Shown piece after piece: positions 39,346 to 50,901 of a stretch of 64,000 bases of DNA. Origin of the DNA: Anoplolepis gracilipes (taxonomy: Eukaryota > Arthropoda > Insecta > Hymenoptera > Formicidae); contig NC_132980.1 in the NCBI RefSeq assembly GCF_047496725.1, positions 11,734,572 through 11,798,571 on the forward strand. Direction: 5' to 3'. Numbering within the stretch: the first letter of the stretch is position 1; the number at the start of each line of letters is the position of its first letter. Position numbers and translations under genes: made by a program. Under the pieces are notes generated by a model, which was not told the origin of the DNA, did no database searches, and was given only the letters and a program-made list of their open reading frames with translations.

Positions 39346-42128
39346 TATATATCCAAGTCCGAGTTGTTTATGTTTAATATTGCATCGCGATATTGGACTG
39401 TCGCATGCAATATTCAACATTCAGACTGCTTTAGACTTTTAAGCGACGAACAAAAAGGCCTATTTAGCGTAATTACATTAAGATTACATAGTGAATGTTT
39501 AGGGCCGTCGTTGACGTTTAAGACGCCTTTATAAAACAAAAAATTATTTAACATTTTAGTGAAGAAAAATTTTTAGAAGATAAGAAAACGCGACATTGAA
39601 ACCATAGAATTTGGCGTATCCAATATTTTCTAATAATCAAAGAAAAGATTTCAAGTACAATTGCCTTTTTCAGGTTCAACGAATAAATTAGTGAAGTAAC
39701 AAGAATATAGGAAGACGTCAAAAAAAATATTTTAAGATAAAAAGATTTTAAAACCACTTTATTTTCGTGTTTATTCTGAAAAAAGAAAAAAACTTTAGAT
39801 CGACGTATCGAATTTATCATTTAAAGATACCTTTCTCTGAAACTGTTGAATAGAGAGTTATTGAATAGAATAATAATGATATCATAATTGTTTGCGAAAG
39901 TTTGAATGGATTTTGAATTTAATCGAAAGCAAACTAAATTCCAAAACATTTTAAACACATAATATTTTAATTTTTTTAAACTTAAAACTACGCCCTCTCC
40001 CTTCGTGCACATGGAACATTTTTATGCGATGCAAAATTGCATATTTTTTTTCGCGGCGGCTCTGATGGGTGTTAGAATTTAACGGCTTAAAAATAAATAA
40101 GTGAAAAATAATAAATCTTTCGAGAAGATTTTATTTTTGAAACAAACTTGAACATAACAAATGATTGGATGAAATACACATTATATCTTTACGAGATGTA
40201 AATAACAAATGTGACATTGAATCATATTTAAAAATTTATTGCCGTGCAATATCGATGGCACTTTAGCTAATATTTTGAAATAAGAATAATAGCATGTTGT
40301 GGTCAATTAGAGGGGAGACTACCCATTTTATATTTGACTATGTATATTCTATGTATACTTTATTTACAATTTCACATTCCATTTGGTCGTTTTATTGTTA
40401 TATTTATGAAAAAAAATTTGATAACTATGTCAAGGTATTATGTGTCGTGTCAATATGTCGTCAACGTATGTGGTCGAAGATTGTGAAAAACGAGTTATAA
40501 CAACGGATCGTAAGCGTTATATGTTATTTCCTACAGAATAGCACAATTTGATAAGCGGCAGAAGGAGCGAAATGATAAGAAAACCACAGAAGGGATATTT
40601 ACTTTACAAGTACAAATTTGACTGGACAATTTTGTTCCGTGATAAAAGAATCGCTTTCGAGATCGATCTTGAAATGCGTTACTAATTGGACGTGTATTCA
40701 AAAATATCATCTATCTAGAAATAACATTAGATACAATAATGCCATCTATATAGAGATAACATGTAGAAAAAAAAGAGAAAGAGAGACAGGAAGAGATAGG
40801 GCAATGATTTTATACGAGCTCCTGTTGTCCAGTTCCCTCGATTCGTATTATTTGCCCTTAAATTTGAAGCATTAATTACTTCCATTAAGATATACAAATT
40901 ATATGTATGTACAATTATAATCAAGATTAAAATATAATACATAATTTATTAATTGCGCTCATTAATATTACCGTTCATCCTATATTTATATTTTTTTCAT
41001 TATATATATGTGTGTTTTTTTTCACAAATTATATAAATATATATATATATTTAACAGAGACACGAACCCCTCTTGAGTCGAGACTCAAACCCTGTTTAGC
41101 AAAGATTTGAATCCTATATTCAACAGAGATCTAACTTGTTAGATTTTATGATCTAATTTAAATTTATTTCAGTAAATTTTATATTTATGCATAATTATTT
41201 AAGCAATCTTATTATAGTAACAAATTTTATTCATTTATATTTCCATTTGTTATTCAGAAAACGAATACTCAGATCATGACAAAAGATAAAAATATTCACA
41301 TTTAGCAATTTTTTCCAGATATATTTAAATGTATGATACAAAAAATAATAAGCACATTCTTATTTTATCTAGTTTTATTTAATGTAAAATGTATTATATT
41401 TATATATTATATTTGTACACATAAACATTAACAATCGATTTCTTTTCTTTTTACAAAAAAAGTTATAAAAACAAAAGCTGTTACTATATTTACTCTTATT
41501 TTAATTCTTTGTACAACTAAATCAGTATCATAACAATCGCTAATTAAGAATACATACGTGATAATATACATCATTATCCAAATGACCATTGATATTGATT
41601 TATCTATCGACAGTATCTTTCCCCTTATCCTGTGTATGTATCGTATGATGTCTTTAGTATTCCATTACATCACATAGAGATACTATACAGTCACTAAATT
41701 AATATCATATATCGATATCTCTTGTATAACACAATGTCATATCAAGCAGTTCTACAACATAATAAAAGTCATTGCCTTTTCATTTAATCTTAATAAAATC
41801 TCGATTATGGAAATAACTTTCTAAGTCCAAAATCCGATAGTGCAATGACAGTGCGCCTTAATACGTTGCAACTGACGGAACAGCGACGAGTAATAGTAGA
41901 CCACTGGTGTTGCCTTCTGTCGTCGCTACAAGGAGACGATGTGTCTGGATGATCGACATTGCACGTGCTGGATGATTCATGAATCGAAGCGGATGAAGAA
42001 GTCATCGACAACGGTAGCAGAGATTGTATATCTGATTTTAAACAAGATTTAGCCGTATGATCGAGATAACAGTTACCGACGAACAGAATCGTTCGTCCTA
42101 TGAGGATAAAATTCACTCGGCACAATTC
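39346..42128. other. Interval between convergent PLEKHG5 and LZTR1; likely 3'UTRs
   Basis: Contains AATAAA at 39682-39687, a candidate PLEKHG5 poly(A) signal. On the - strand there is AATAAA near 41375 (TTTATT on +), a candidate for LZTR1. A less AT-rich block at 41805-42125 is probably the LZTR1 3'UTR exon. No other gene recognised. Confidence 0.45.
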
Positions 42129-42321
42129 CTAGAATGAAAAAACTCCGAGATACTATTGTTATTACTGATATTTTTAGCCACTTCATTGTCAGCATTACAT
42201 GGCATTTACATATGTGTAACATTTAAATATTATCTACAATGAATCATTCACCATAGAGAGAAAACTCGTTAATACTGAAAATAAAAATAAATTCTTCGTT
42301 AAAAATAAAATCTTTTGTCAC
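42129..42321 (-). other. Candidate 3'UTR intron of LZTR1
   Basis: On the - strand, 63 nt after the LZTR1 stop codon (42385-42387), a donor TTTTCAG/GTGACA lies at 42322/42321. A matching acceptor TTTCATTCTAG/GAATTG ends at 42129. Splicing would join the last coding exon to a 3' exon running below 42128. That region is less AT-rich than its surroundings and holds a 106-codon open frame I do not trust as protein. Splice signals are seen directly; use of the intron is inferred. Confidence 0.45.
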
Positions 42322-42384
42322 CTGAAAACTGCACGGCGATGGTAAATCCCAGCTACACGGACGATGATCTGAAGTAGAAATCCG

Positions 42385-45300
42385 TCAGCAATCATTCGTC
42401 ATATCTTGACACGTATCACTACATTCGTCAGCCAATGCATCGAGAATATCCAGCAAAAGCTCGCGACTTAATTGCCTTAATTCTTCAAGTTTTATAACCT
42501 GTAACAGAAGCGATATTTTATTATACAGACGTAGGCATATTTAAATGATAGTAATATTATATGTCGAATGCAATCTAAATATTTCTATACCTTTTTAAAG
42601 TGATGAACTATCATATTCAGGGCATACTTTTTCATATCAATAGCTTGCATTTTGTCAGCTGCTTCTAAAATCTGTAAAACATTCTCAAAAGTAACATTCG
42701 TCTCAAGATTTTGTTTGCAAAACGCTTGGAACCGGTTGTTCGTAAAGCCATAAAACACTGGCGCATGAAACAGATACAGGGACTCCTCAGGACGCATCGA
42801 AACATCCGCATAATAAATGTATCTCAGCAACGTATAGAAAGATTTGAACGTCGGTATCATCTCTCCAATACGTATCTATAAACATAAAAAGTAACATTTA
42901 TGCATTTTATTATATACTATTTGCTTTGTACAATATAGCGTTGTAAATATTCTATATATTGTCTTGTCTCTTTCATTGTTTAATATACATATGTGCCGAC
43001 AGTTTATCTATTTTTATAAAGTGCCCAAACTTACATTCACTATATTATTTTCAGGCATAAAAGATCGAAACATTGCTTCAAAGTAGCTACATCGCGCCGC
43101 GAGGATGGCCTTATGCGCTGTCATCGGCATATCATCCACCATCAATGTGATGTCGCAAAATTCTTGACCATTTTTCAAAAACGCTTCCATGTCTTGCTCC
43201 AGACTAGTTCCTAGTAAGGAAACTTGGTTAGCATAAAAAATATTCTGTAAAAGTACACGTAAACATACAACATCATAAGAGAAAAAGAAGGAGAGAGGAA
43301 AAGAGAGAAGAGTGATACATACCAGTAACAGATTCGTATTCATACTTTGTAAAAGTTCTGACTTGTGGCATCTGACGTCTCCTAATAATTTCTACCATTA
43401 ACGGCTGATCGAGAGTTTCAAATTCTTGGCTCATTACGATTAAATTGTAATTATTCTCTTTGACGACGAAACTGAGACAAAACTCTTTTATAAAATATAG
43501 CTTCAAATGCACGGCGTTGCGCAAGGCCTCCAAGACGTTTACGTGACTTATGGTTGCTTCGAGATAATTAACACACAATTGTTCCAATCGTTCCATATTA
43601 AATTGCACGGCGAGACGATATACGTCCATCATAAGAAGTACGATGCGATTACTCTGCGGATCCTCGATTTTGTCGTCCGGTCTTTTAGTGGGATCAATAC
43701 GATCCGTATAAATGTAGTTTAGCACCATTTCGAAAGCTTCTGGTTCGGCATCTTGCAATATCACCTACAAGATAACAATATAAATTTAATGATTTAATAA
43801 AAGTCATTAAATAAAATTAAAAAAAATTTTTTTTTGATTAATATTGCAAAGATATTAATTGTTTTTTGTAAAAGAATAACAAAAATTTTATGATGAATAG
43901 AAAGATTCGTAGTCAAAGCCTACAAATAAAAAAGCTAGTAAAATTTTATAAATATTTTCGTTGATTAAATATATATTCTGTAACAATAAATAAGTACGAT
44001 AATCCTGAGAGTAATGGCCATACAAGAGACGAAAAATTGTAGAGAATTATTTATCAGATAATGATACTTCAAAATGTTTTTATTTTCAGAAGTCTCTAAT
44101 TTGTTTTGTTAATTATAAATATGAGAAAAAAAAATTAAATTTATGTTCAAATCAATTTTATGGTTTTAATCATTTGGTTTAAAGGTTTTCAGTTGAGAGT
44201 GTTAGGAAAAAACTATGATCCTCAACCCCGAAATTACTTTATATATTTATATACTAAGTGTATAATAAATTTTTAGGCAAAATAAAGACACGTGATATTA
44301 AATTCGATATTTCAATCAAATCATTCACCTCCAATGGCGGAAATTTGATGGATGCATCAACCGTACTAAACACTTCCAGATGCTTATCTCTTTTCTCACG
44401 AGCTTGTCGAATGCGTGTCCGGAGAAATTGTGAACGTGCCGCCACCATAGCTATGTGCGCCGGTATTCTGGTCTCCAGCTCGCCCACGATGAAATCCACG
44501 TCACAAAACAGACGAATATTGAGTAATCTGCCAAAATCGTCGTGCAACGTGCACTTGGGATACGACGAAAACTGAAAACGGTACATCTCGGCCGAACGTA
44601 TGTTGTTGTCCACAGTTCCTCCAAAAATGAACATTGCCTGTCCGATTACGGCAGCAGCGTGGAAAAGTCGGCCAGGTGGTACCTATATACAGCGTTAGAT
44701 ATTATAAAAGAATATTAATTACAATCCTATATTAACAAACAAGTAACTATCAACCTGGCTCTTAAATATTAGGAGCCTTATTTATTCGAAATATTATAAA
44801 AGAAACTAAAAAGAAAAAAATAAATTAGCAAAGATGAGTCTACCTCGCTGTCGACAGACGGTAAGGTGACATTCCACGTTTGAGTATCGAGATCATAACA
44901 GTGGAGATCGTTGGACAGAGCCGAATCGGCCGTACCACCAAAGACGTAAAGGTGGCGATCAAAGCTGACCATCGTGTGACCGTATCGCCGCGCGGGTGGT
45001 GGTGGTGCACCGCGTAATATGTGCTCCGTCGATATCCGCGTCCATCTACAAGAAAAAATATAATTTATAAAATTGTGCCTAAATCGCAAACTGCACGAAT
45101 TAAGCAAATGTGTATTCTAACAAACACTGTCATAATAAAATTTACCGTTTCTCCTTGAAGTGAAATTGAAAGAGACTGTTGGTTGTCCGAGCCCCACTCT
45201 GGCCACTAAAAACAAACATTGATTCTCGGGCTACTGCGACAGGGAAGTTGCAGCAGGTCGGTGGACGCTCACCAGTTGGAATAATTTCTTTCCATGCTTT

Positions 45301-46283
45301 AAGATCGCCAGGCTAAGAAAATTATTTAATTAAAATTAGATATATCTCTACATTATATAATTTTTAATACATTTAATATATTTTAATATATTTACTTGTT
45401 TATATTTTGTGAATATTTATAAACATCTTACCAACAATGATATCGTCCACATATCATTCAATCTAGCATTACCATCATAGCCTGCGAATATCCATAATTT
45501 ATTATCATATACAGCAGCACCATGCGCAGACCTAGGTACTGGAGTCCTATAAATATGTTAATAAGTTTGATAAACATATTTATTAAATCTATAAAAAAAG
45601 TACAAATATAAGAAGCAAGAATAAATGCCAGATGTAGCAAAGAGAACTATTGAAGCATCATGTAATACTTACTGTCCAATAAATTTCCATTCCGTCCATT
45701 GGCCAGTTTGGAAGCGATACTCAAACAGATCATTCTTATTACTGAGATTAGAATTGGAGTGTATATCCCCGGTATAACCACCAAACACAAACATTGATGA
45801 TCCGTAAACGACTGCAGAGTGATGGTAGCGTGGGGCAGGTGGAGTTCCTGTTGCAAACGCTCTACCCCAAGATTTCTCTTTCACATCAAAGCGCAATAAA
45901 TCATTCAACATTTTTTTACCATTGTCACCACCAAAAACGTAAATAGCATCTTTATATGCCACAATAGTGTGTTTGCTGCGTCTGTAAAAAGGAAAGAAGG
46001 TCAATTAATTTAATGTGCAATCAATAGCTATTTCGTTCTAAACTTATTGCGCGAATTTATATAAAAAGTTAAATAAAACTGTTATTATAAATGGATTGAG
46101 GAAAAATTTGTAGCACCAAATTGTGAAGTATCAAGAGCAGGAAGTCCAAAGTCTGCAAATAATTTTTTCAGTTTACCTGGCACCGACAAATTCATCGCAT
46201 TCTGGCATATATTGCCATCGGTGCACCGTCTCGAACGGACCCAAATCCAGTGTTAGACATTCCGTGGTTGTCAAGTTATTCAT
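42385..46283 (-). CDS. LZTR1: LZTR1: kelch-BTB Cullin-3 substrate adaptor
   Basis: Complete - strand gene. Exons from 5': 46177-46283 (ATG), 45673-45981, 45432-45546, 45146-45312, 44844-45045, 44329-44682, 43323-43764, 43035-43210, 42591-42875, 42385-42498 (TGA). All junctions are phase-consistent; product 756 aa. Kelch repeats occupy about residues 27-325 (AYKDAIYVFGGDNGKKMLND, SMFVFGGYTGDI, KLWIFAGYDGNARLNDMW, RRYGHTMVSFDRHLYVFGG, MFIFGGTVDNNIRS). They are followed by BTB-BACK 1 (RLFCDVDFIVGE...) and BTB-BACK 2 (QEFCDITLMVDDMPMTAHKA, YFEAMFRSFMPE, NVLQILEAADKMQAIDMKK). This is the LZTR1 architecture; the family recruits CUL3 to degrade Ras-family GTPases such as RIT1 and acts on endomembranes. 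It is shorter than human LZTR1 (840 aa), lacking an N-terminal extension and an acidic insert. The only in-frame ATG before an upstream stop is at 46283. Confidence 0.95.
44844..46283 (-). CDS. LZTR1: LZTR1 exons 1-5: N-terminus and most kelch repeats
   Basis: These five exons (46177-46283, 45673-45981, 45432-45546, 45146-45312, 44844-45045) encode residues 1-300. Exon 1 begins MNNLTTTECLTLDLGPFETV and ends CDEFVGA-R. The paired Gly residues after hydrophobic strands and the later Tyr/Trp of each repeat (FGG...W) mark successive kelch blades; the sixth blade continues in exon 6 at 44329-44682. An in-frame TGA lies upstream of the ATG, so the start is well fixed. Confidence 0.93.
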
Positions 46284-46678
46284 TTTCGCACGTTCACGAG
46301 ACAGTATCTCATTCAAATGGATGGATCGCCTTCTCCTTAACCTATCCGCTCTTCCTCATTGACATATCTTTCTCTGCGCGAGAAACAAGATTTAATGTAT
46401 ATTTGTTAATTTCATTCCGTACCGCACGATAAAATACGCGTTTCTAAGACATTGTAGAAATCAACGTTCAAGATCGCTCCGCGAAACGGAGCGTACATGT
46501 GTCAAAAACATGTGTGTCGCGCGTAAATTGGATGAATCAATACCCATCACCCACACACTGACCCCACACCCCACATCCCTCATTTGTAGATGGTTGCTTC
46601 TACGTCACGACGGTGCCTTGCCGCCTGCCGCCACCGTCGGCATCAATGAAAATTTACATATACTATGTAATGTATATA

Positions 46679-46779
46679 CAAGGTGATTCAAAACAACCTG
46701 AAGTCTTTAAAATGACATATATTCTTGAGCGAATTCTGAAATGATTTTTTTTCTGAGACGAGGTTGTTTTGAGTCACCC

Positions 46780-46784
<5 letters not shown>
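46679..46784. mobile_element. Short deletion derivative of the foldback MITE
   Basis: Begins ACAAGGTGATTCAAAACAAC and ends with the matching GGTTGTTTTGAGTCACCCTGT. It is only ~106 bp long, so most of the inner arms are missing. It is followed immediately by an AT microsatellite (46785-46846). It lies between LZTR1 and KMT5A. Confidence 0.72.

Positions 46785-46846
<62 letters not shown>
46785..46846. repeat. (AT)n microsatellite
   Basis: About 31 AT units directly attached to the short foldback MITE. Confidence 0.95.
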
Positions 46847-46850
<4 letters not shown>

Positions 46851-48396
46851 TTGATAAACTCTATATTATTGCTGTAAATATCTTAAAATAGAAGTTATAT
46901 AATTAAAGAAATAATCTTAGATATTTTTTCTTGATATAGCAGAATCTTTTTATATGATTTTTTTTCTTATATAATAACAAAGTCCTTGATAATTGTTCTA
47001 TAGCTATAGTATAATTTTTTTTAAAGAACAAAGATAGCTAATTTTGACTATAACAGCAAAATATCATGAAATTTAAAAAAATAAATATGAATATAATACT
47101 ATTATATATAAATTTTAAAATTTTAAATAAACAGTGTGTATATATATGTATATTTTGCGTATAGGTGCGAAACGACAAAAATTCTAATATAACAAAAAAT
47201 GCACTCTTGTGTGAATATAATCAACAAATTACCTAATAGAATAAAAAATTTTACTATAAAATTATTTCTTCTCTCTTTTTTCCTGTGTAAACACTATATA
47301 ATGTGTTTATATTTATATATATATATACTCTCTCTCTCTCTCTCTATTTTTATATTATATTGTCTAAAAAAATGAGGAACGGATTAATTTTAATTAATAA
47401 ACTAATTGGAAAAATTGCATATATAATTAATTGGATTAAAAAACAGAGTACCTGCATATTAAAATATAATAACATAAAAATATAGGAGCAATATCATAAT
47501 ATTAAATAATAATGCATTTATGTTATAAATAGTCGATGAAACGATCAATGTCCATTATCTAATGCAGTTATTTTAAGGAAATATAATATAAGCGATTGAG
47601 AAATATCGTTCACACATGTCATACACTATATATATAATTATCTTGAGAAACATTCTCTCATCTAAATATGTGGCAGTGAAAAACTACAACAAAAATTTAA
47701 CGATACATGTTGCATAAATATTATGACAAAAAGTTTTCTTTTTGCGATAGATATTGATTATATATACATACTTTCTCTTTTTTTTTCCTCAAAAGAAAAA
47801 GGAAGAATATATTAAATTTTTAGCTACATCCATATACATCACAAATGCTTCCGCCAGAAACCAGATAAAGTATTTTGTGCTACAATTCATCACAATTTAA
47901 AGATCAAATACGAAATTTCCAAATTCAATTGATAATACTGTTTCACGTTAAACATGTTGAATGACAATAATTCATAAATATATACATTGAAAAACTATTA
48001 TTAAGAACAAATTAAATCAAATCTGATAACAATAAGAATCTGACAACAATATCATGCATTTAAAAACCTTGTTGTTAAAATATTCTAATCATCTTTCATT
48101 TTTTTTTCTATAAGAAGAAATAAATTACATTTATAACTTTTTTTAAATCATTAAACAAATTAATTCGTAAAGTGATGTAAAAAAAAGTATTTGGAATTCA
48201 CTAGCATAATAAAAGTTTGCAAAGTCATATATGTCCAATTCCTAAACATGATGTGGCTTTGCTTTTGAAGACAATTTGTACACAATTCAGCATATGAATA
48301 GTCTATATATAAAGTTCCTTCATAGGAGGAACAGAAATAAGAATATTTCTTTTGTACAATGTAATGTTATACATATAAATAATGAAATGGAAAGTG

Positions 48397-48908
48397 CTAT
48401 AACGCCAACCATGGATAATAACGAATGGATTCGCGACTTCGATCTCCATAGTCATATGAAACCTCTACACCCATTGGTATATCTTCCTTCGCTGTAAGTA
48501 CGAGATGTGGTATCGAATTAACTTCGACGATTCGCGCAATTAAATTGCCATTTCGCGAATGGTTGACTAATCGGCCCAATTTATTAGTCTCTGCTGTTGC
48601 ATCGACACTAAAAATTATATGTATCAATACATTTGTGCTTTTTCTATTTTAATTAAAATTTTTGTAGATTTTTGCATAAAAATAATTATTTCAACAAAAT
48701 TCCAAAGAGTCTCTCACCAATATTGCTGATTACGATGTTGGAAATAATACATATAACATCCAGTGTTTTGATCTTGCGCATATATTTTTTCACGCTCTTT
48801 TGCTTCCACCTGATTAATCAGGTCGCCAATGTATTCAACTACAAACTCGCCTTTAGTAAAATCTCGCGTCGTTATGACACCACGGCCTTTACCCGGAAAA
48901 TATTTGAC
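48397..48908 (-). CDS. KMT5A: KMT5A exons encoding the catalytic SET core
   Basis: Exon 48718-48908 (VKYFPGKGRGV... to NQQY-C) and exon 48397-48607 (VDATAETNKLGRLVNHS... YYPWLAL) join across a 110-bp intron splitting a Cys codon, TG/T. The AdoMet-binding NHS and the catalytic Tyr-containing YDYG are intact, so the enzyme should be active. No post-SET Cys cluster follows, as expected for PR-Set7. Confidence 0.95.
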
Positions 48909-50901
48909 CTATGACGACAAATAAATTGTAACTTGTTTGCAGGACTATTTTATAAATAAAAATGTAAATTGATATTTCTGCAATATCTTTATTACAGGTT
49001 CTTACCTCTAAGCCTTCCTCCACTTGACAAAGTACCTTATTTTCTAAATCACGTTGTTTCTCCTCCAATACAGTCTTCTTGCTTTTTCTGACACTCCGAC
49101 GTACTGGAAAGTAGTCAGTTATCGAATGATTTGTTTCAGCACCATGTGACTTGAACGAACGATGATTGATGGATTGACTGGAGACTGCTTTTTTACGTCC
49201 ACGTGGGGCAGATTTTTTTATAACTTGCAATGGGCTAAGTAATGTAATCACAGATTGCTTTTCATTGGTAGTAATTGTAGCTTTTCCATTTAAATCTTCC
49301 GATGGCATATTTATTCTATGCGGTGTAGACGGTCCATAAATCGGAACAGCCACTGGTGTTTCTAAGATTAAAAGTTTTTATGTGTCATAAATTAAATTAA
49401 AGAGGGAAAAATCAAATATAGATATGTAGATATTATATATGATTTATACCATCAGTTTTGAATTGTTCTACATCAGAGATAATCTTATTTTCTGCTTCGC
49501 AGGCTGAAACAACTTGCACATTTCCAAAAAGATATTGGGTAAGTGATACAGGACTTTTCCCTCTCGTAGATTCCACATTTGAATTCTGAAGCAAATAAAA
49601 TAACGCTGCGGTGATTTCATATGCTAAAATATATTTACGTACACATTTATAAAAGTACAATTATATTTAAGAAATTTTTATAAATTTTAGAATACTTACT
49701 TGATAAGACTCAAGTGTGTACATAAAAGATTTATGCGTTTCCAATGTGGACTGTGGTTTAATTATAAACCTGTCTGTCACCTTTTTATTAGTATCAAATA
49801 ATTTATTCTCCTTTTTCACAGCTAAATTTGCATCATCATTTTGCACAGATGCAATCTTTGTTTTTTCTACACTACATTTTCGTTTTCCTGTATATATAGA
49901 CACATAGAGACTATTAATTACATATATTAATAACATTTAATATTTTTTTAAATTGAGAAAAATAATACTGTACATGTTATTATATATAAAAATATTGAAA
50001 TATAATATAGAATACAAAAGAGAAGAACTGATATTTAAATATTTTATATATTTTATATATTAAGTGCCAGCTATAATATATATAAATATTACTTTACATT
50101 AATATAATATATTAATATAAATTACTAAATAAAATTTATACAACTATATAATTGTTAATTTGACAAATAACAGTTTATTTAAATTGTAAAAATATCAAAA
50201 AAAAGAATCACAAATCTACAAAAATGCCATGATTGAAAATAATCTCATATATTTTATAAATCACTAAATAAAATTTATACACATATAATTGTTAATTTGA
50301 CAAATAACAGTTTATATATAAAAAAGAAAACTAAACAAAGTTTAATTTTTAAATTAAAAAAATATCAAAAAAAAGAATCATAAATCTATAAAAATGCCAT
50401 GATTGAAAATAATCTCCCATATTTCTACGCAAAACGCCACACAACTGACATCTTCAACTATCATACTCCATGTTAATTTAGAGTCTAACCCAAGCTTCTC
50501 TAGCCCGAATCCGCAAAGATCACATCTTACAGCCTAACGAAAGTCATCCTTGTACTAATAATCCTTTGGAATAGTCGGATAAATGACAGATTACAGTAAC
50601 CGTCTCGCGTTTACGAAATTGCAAGATCGACGTGTCTCGAAAAAAAAAAGCTAACAAGTAAATGTCACGATAGAAAGTACAAGACGTAAAGTCGAGAGAC
50701 ATAAAGTCGCGAGGGCGTCTCTACGATAGCGTTCAAAATGGAGCAAGAGAGGAAGTGAGATCCGTTCAAAACATAACCCCACGGTGGGGCCAGGACGAAA
50801 TGTTGAGTGAAAATGTCAATGCGCGACGTATCCTCACCTCTGACAACGTTCTTGGCGTGGTTTCCCGCGCGATGGGACGACGCCCGGGTCGTTCTGTACA
50901 T
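48397..50901 (-). CDS. KMT5A: KMT5A / PR-Set7 (SET8) histone H4 lysine-20 monomethyltransferase
   Basis: Complete - strand gene: 50838-50901 (ATG), 49700-49887, 49450-49585, 49006-49361, 48718-48908, 48397-48607 (TAG); 381 aa, all phases consistent. The N-terminal two thirds are Lys/Ser-rich and probably disordered, with the family-typical motif ITDYFPVRRSVRKSK just before the catalytic part. The SET domain (about 250-381) shows GKGRGV, FVVEYIGDLI, GCYMYYF, the AdoMet/knot motif GRLVNHS and the catalytic YDYGDRS, and ends close to PWLAL, as PR-Set7 proteins do. The enzyme monomethylates H4K20 in chromatin and is needed for S-phase and mitosis. A TGA in frame (TGA TTT ATC ATG) supports the start. 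It is divergently arranged with strawberry notch. Intron 1 (49888-50837) contains a ~140 bp duplication. Confidence 0.95.
50123..50426. repeat. Imperfect direct duplication (~140 bp) in KMT5A intron 1
   Basis: Two consecutive units share ACTAAATAAAATTTATAC, ATTGTTAATTTGACAAATAA, ATATCAAAAAAAAGAATCA and AATGCCATGATTGAAAATAA. Unit 1 spans about 50123-50250 and unit 2 about 50262-50426, the latter with an AT-rich insertion. Confidence 0.75.

Larger units (their letters stand above)
46284..48396. other. Intergenic DNA between LZTR1 (5') and KMT5A (3')
   Basis: Should hold the LZTR1 promoter (next to 46284-46600, less AT-rich) and the KMT5A 3'UTR (below 48397). Contains the short foldback MITE, the AT microsatellite and a (CT)n run at 47328-47346. 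No coding sequence seen. Confidence 0.5.

Noticed and set aside
41805..42125. 106-codon - strand open frame below LZTR1
   Set aside because: Lies after the LZTR1 stop and probable 3'UTR acceptor; no domain, and LZTR1 already ends where the family does.
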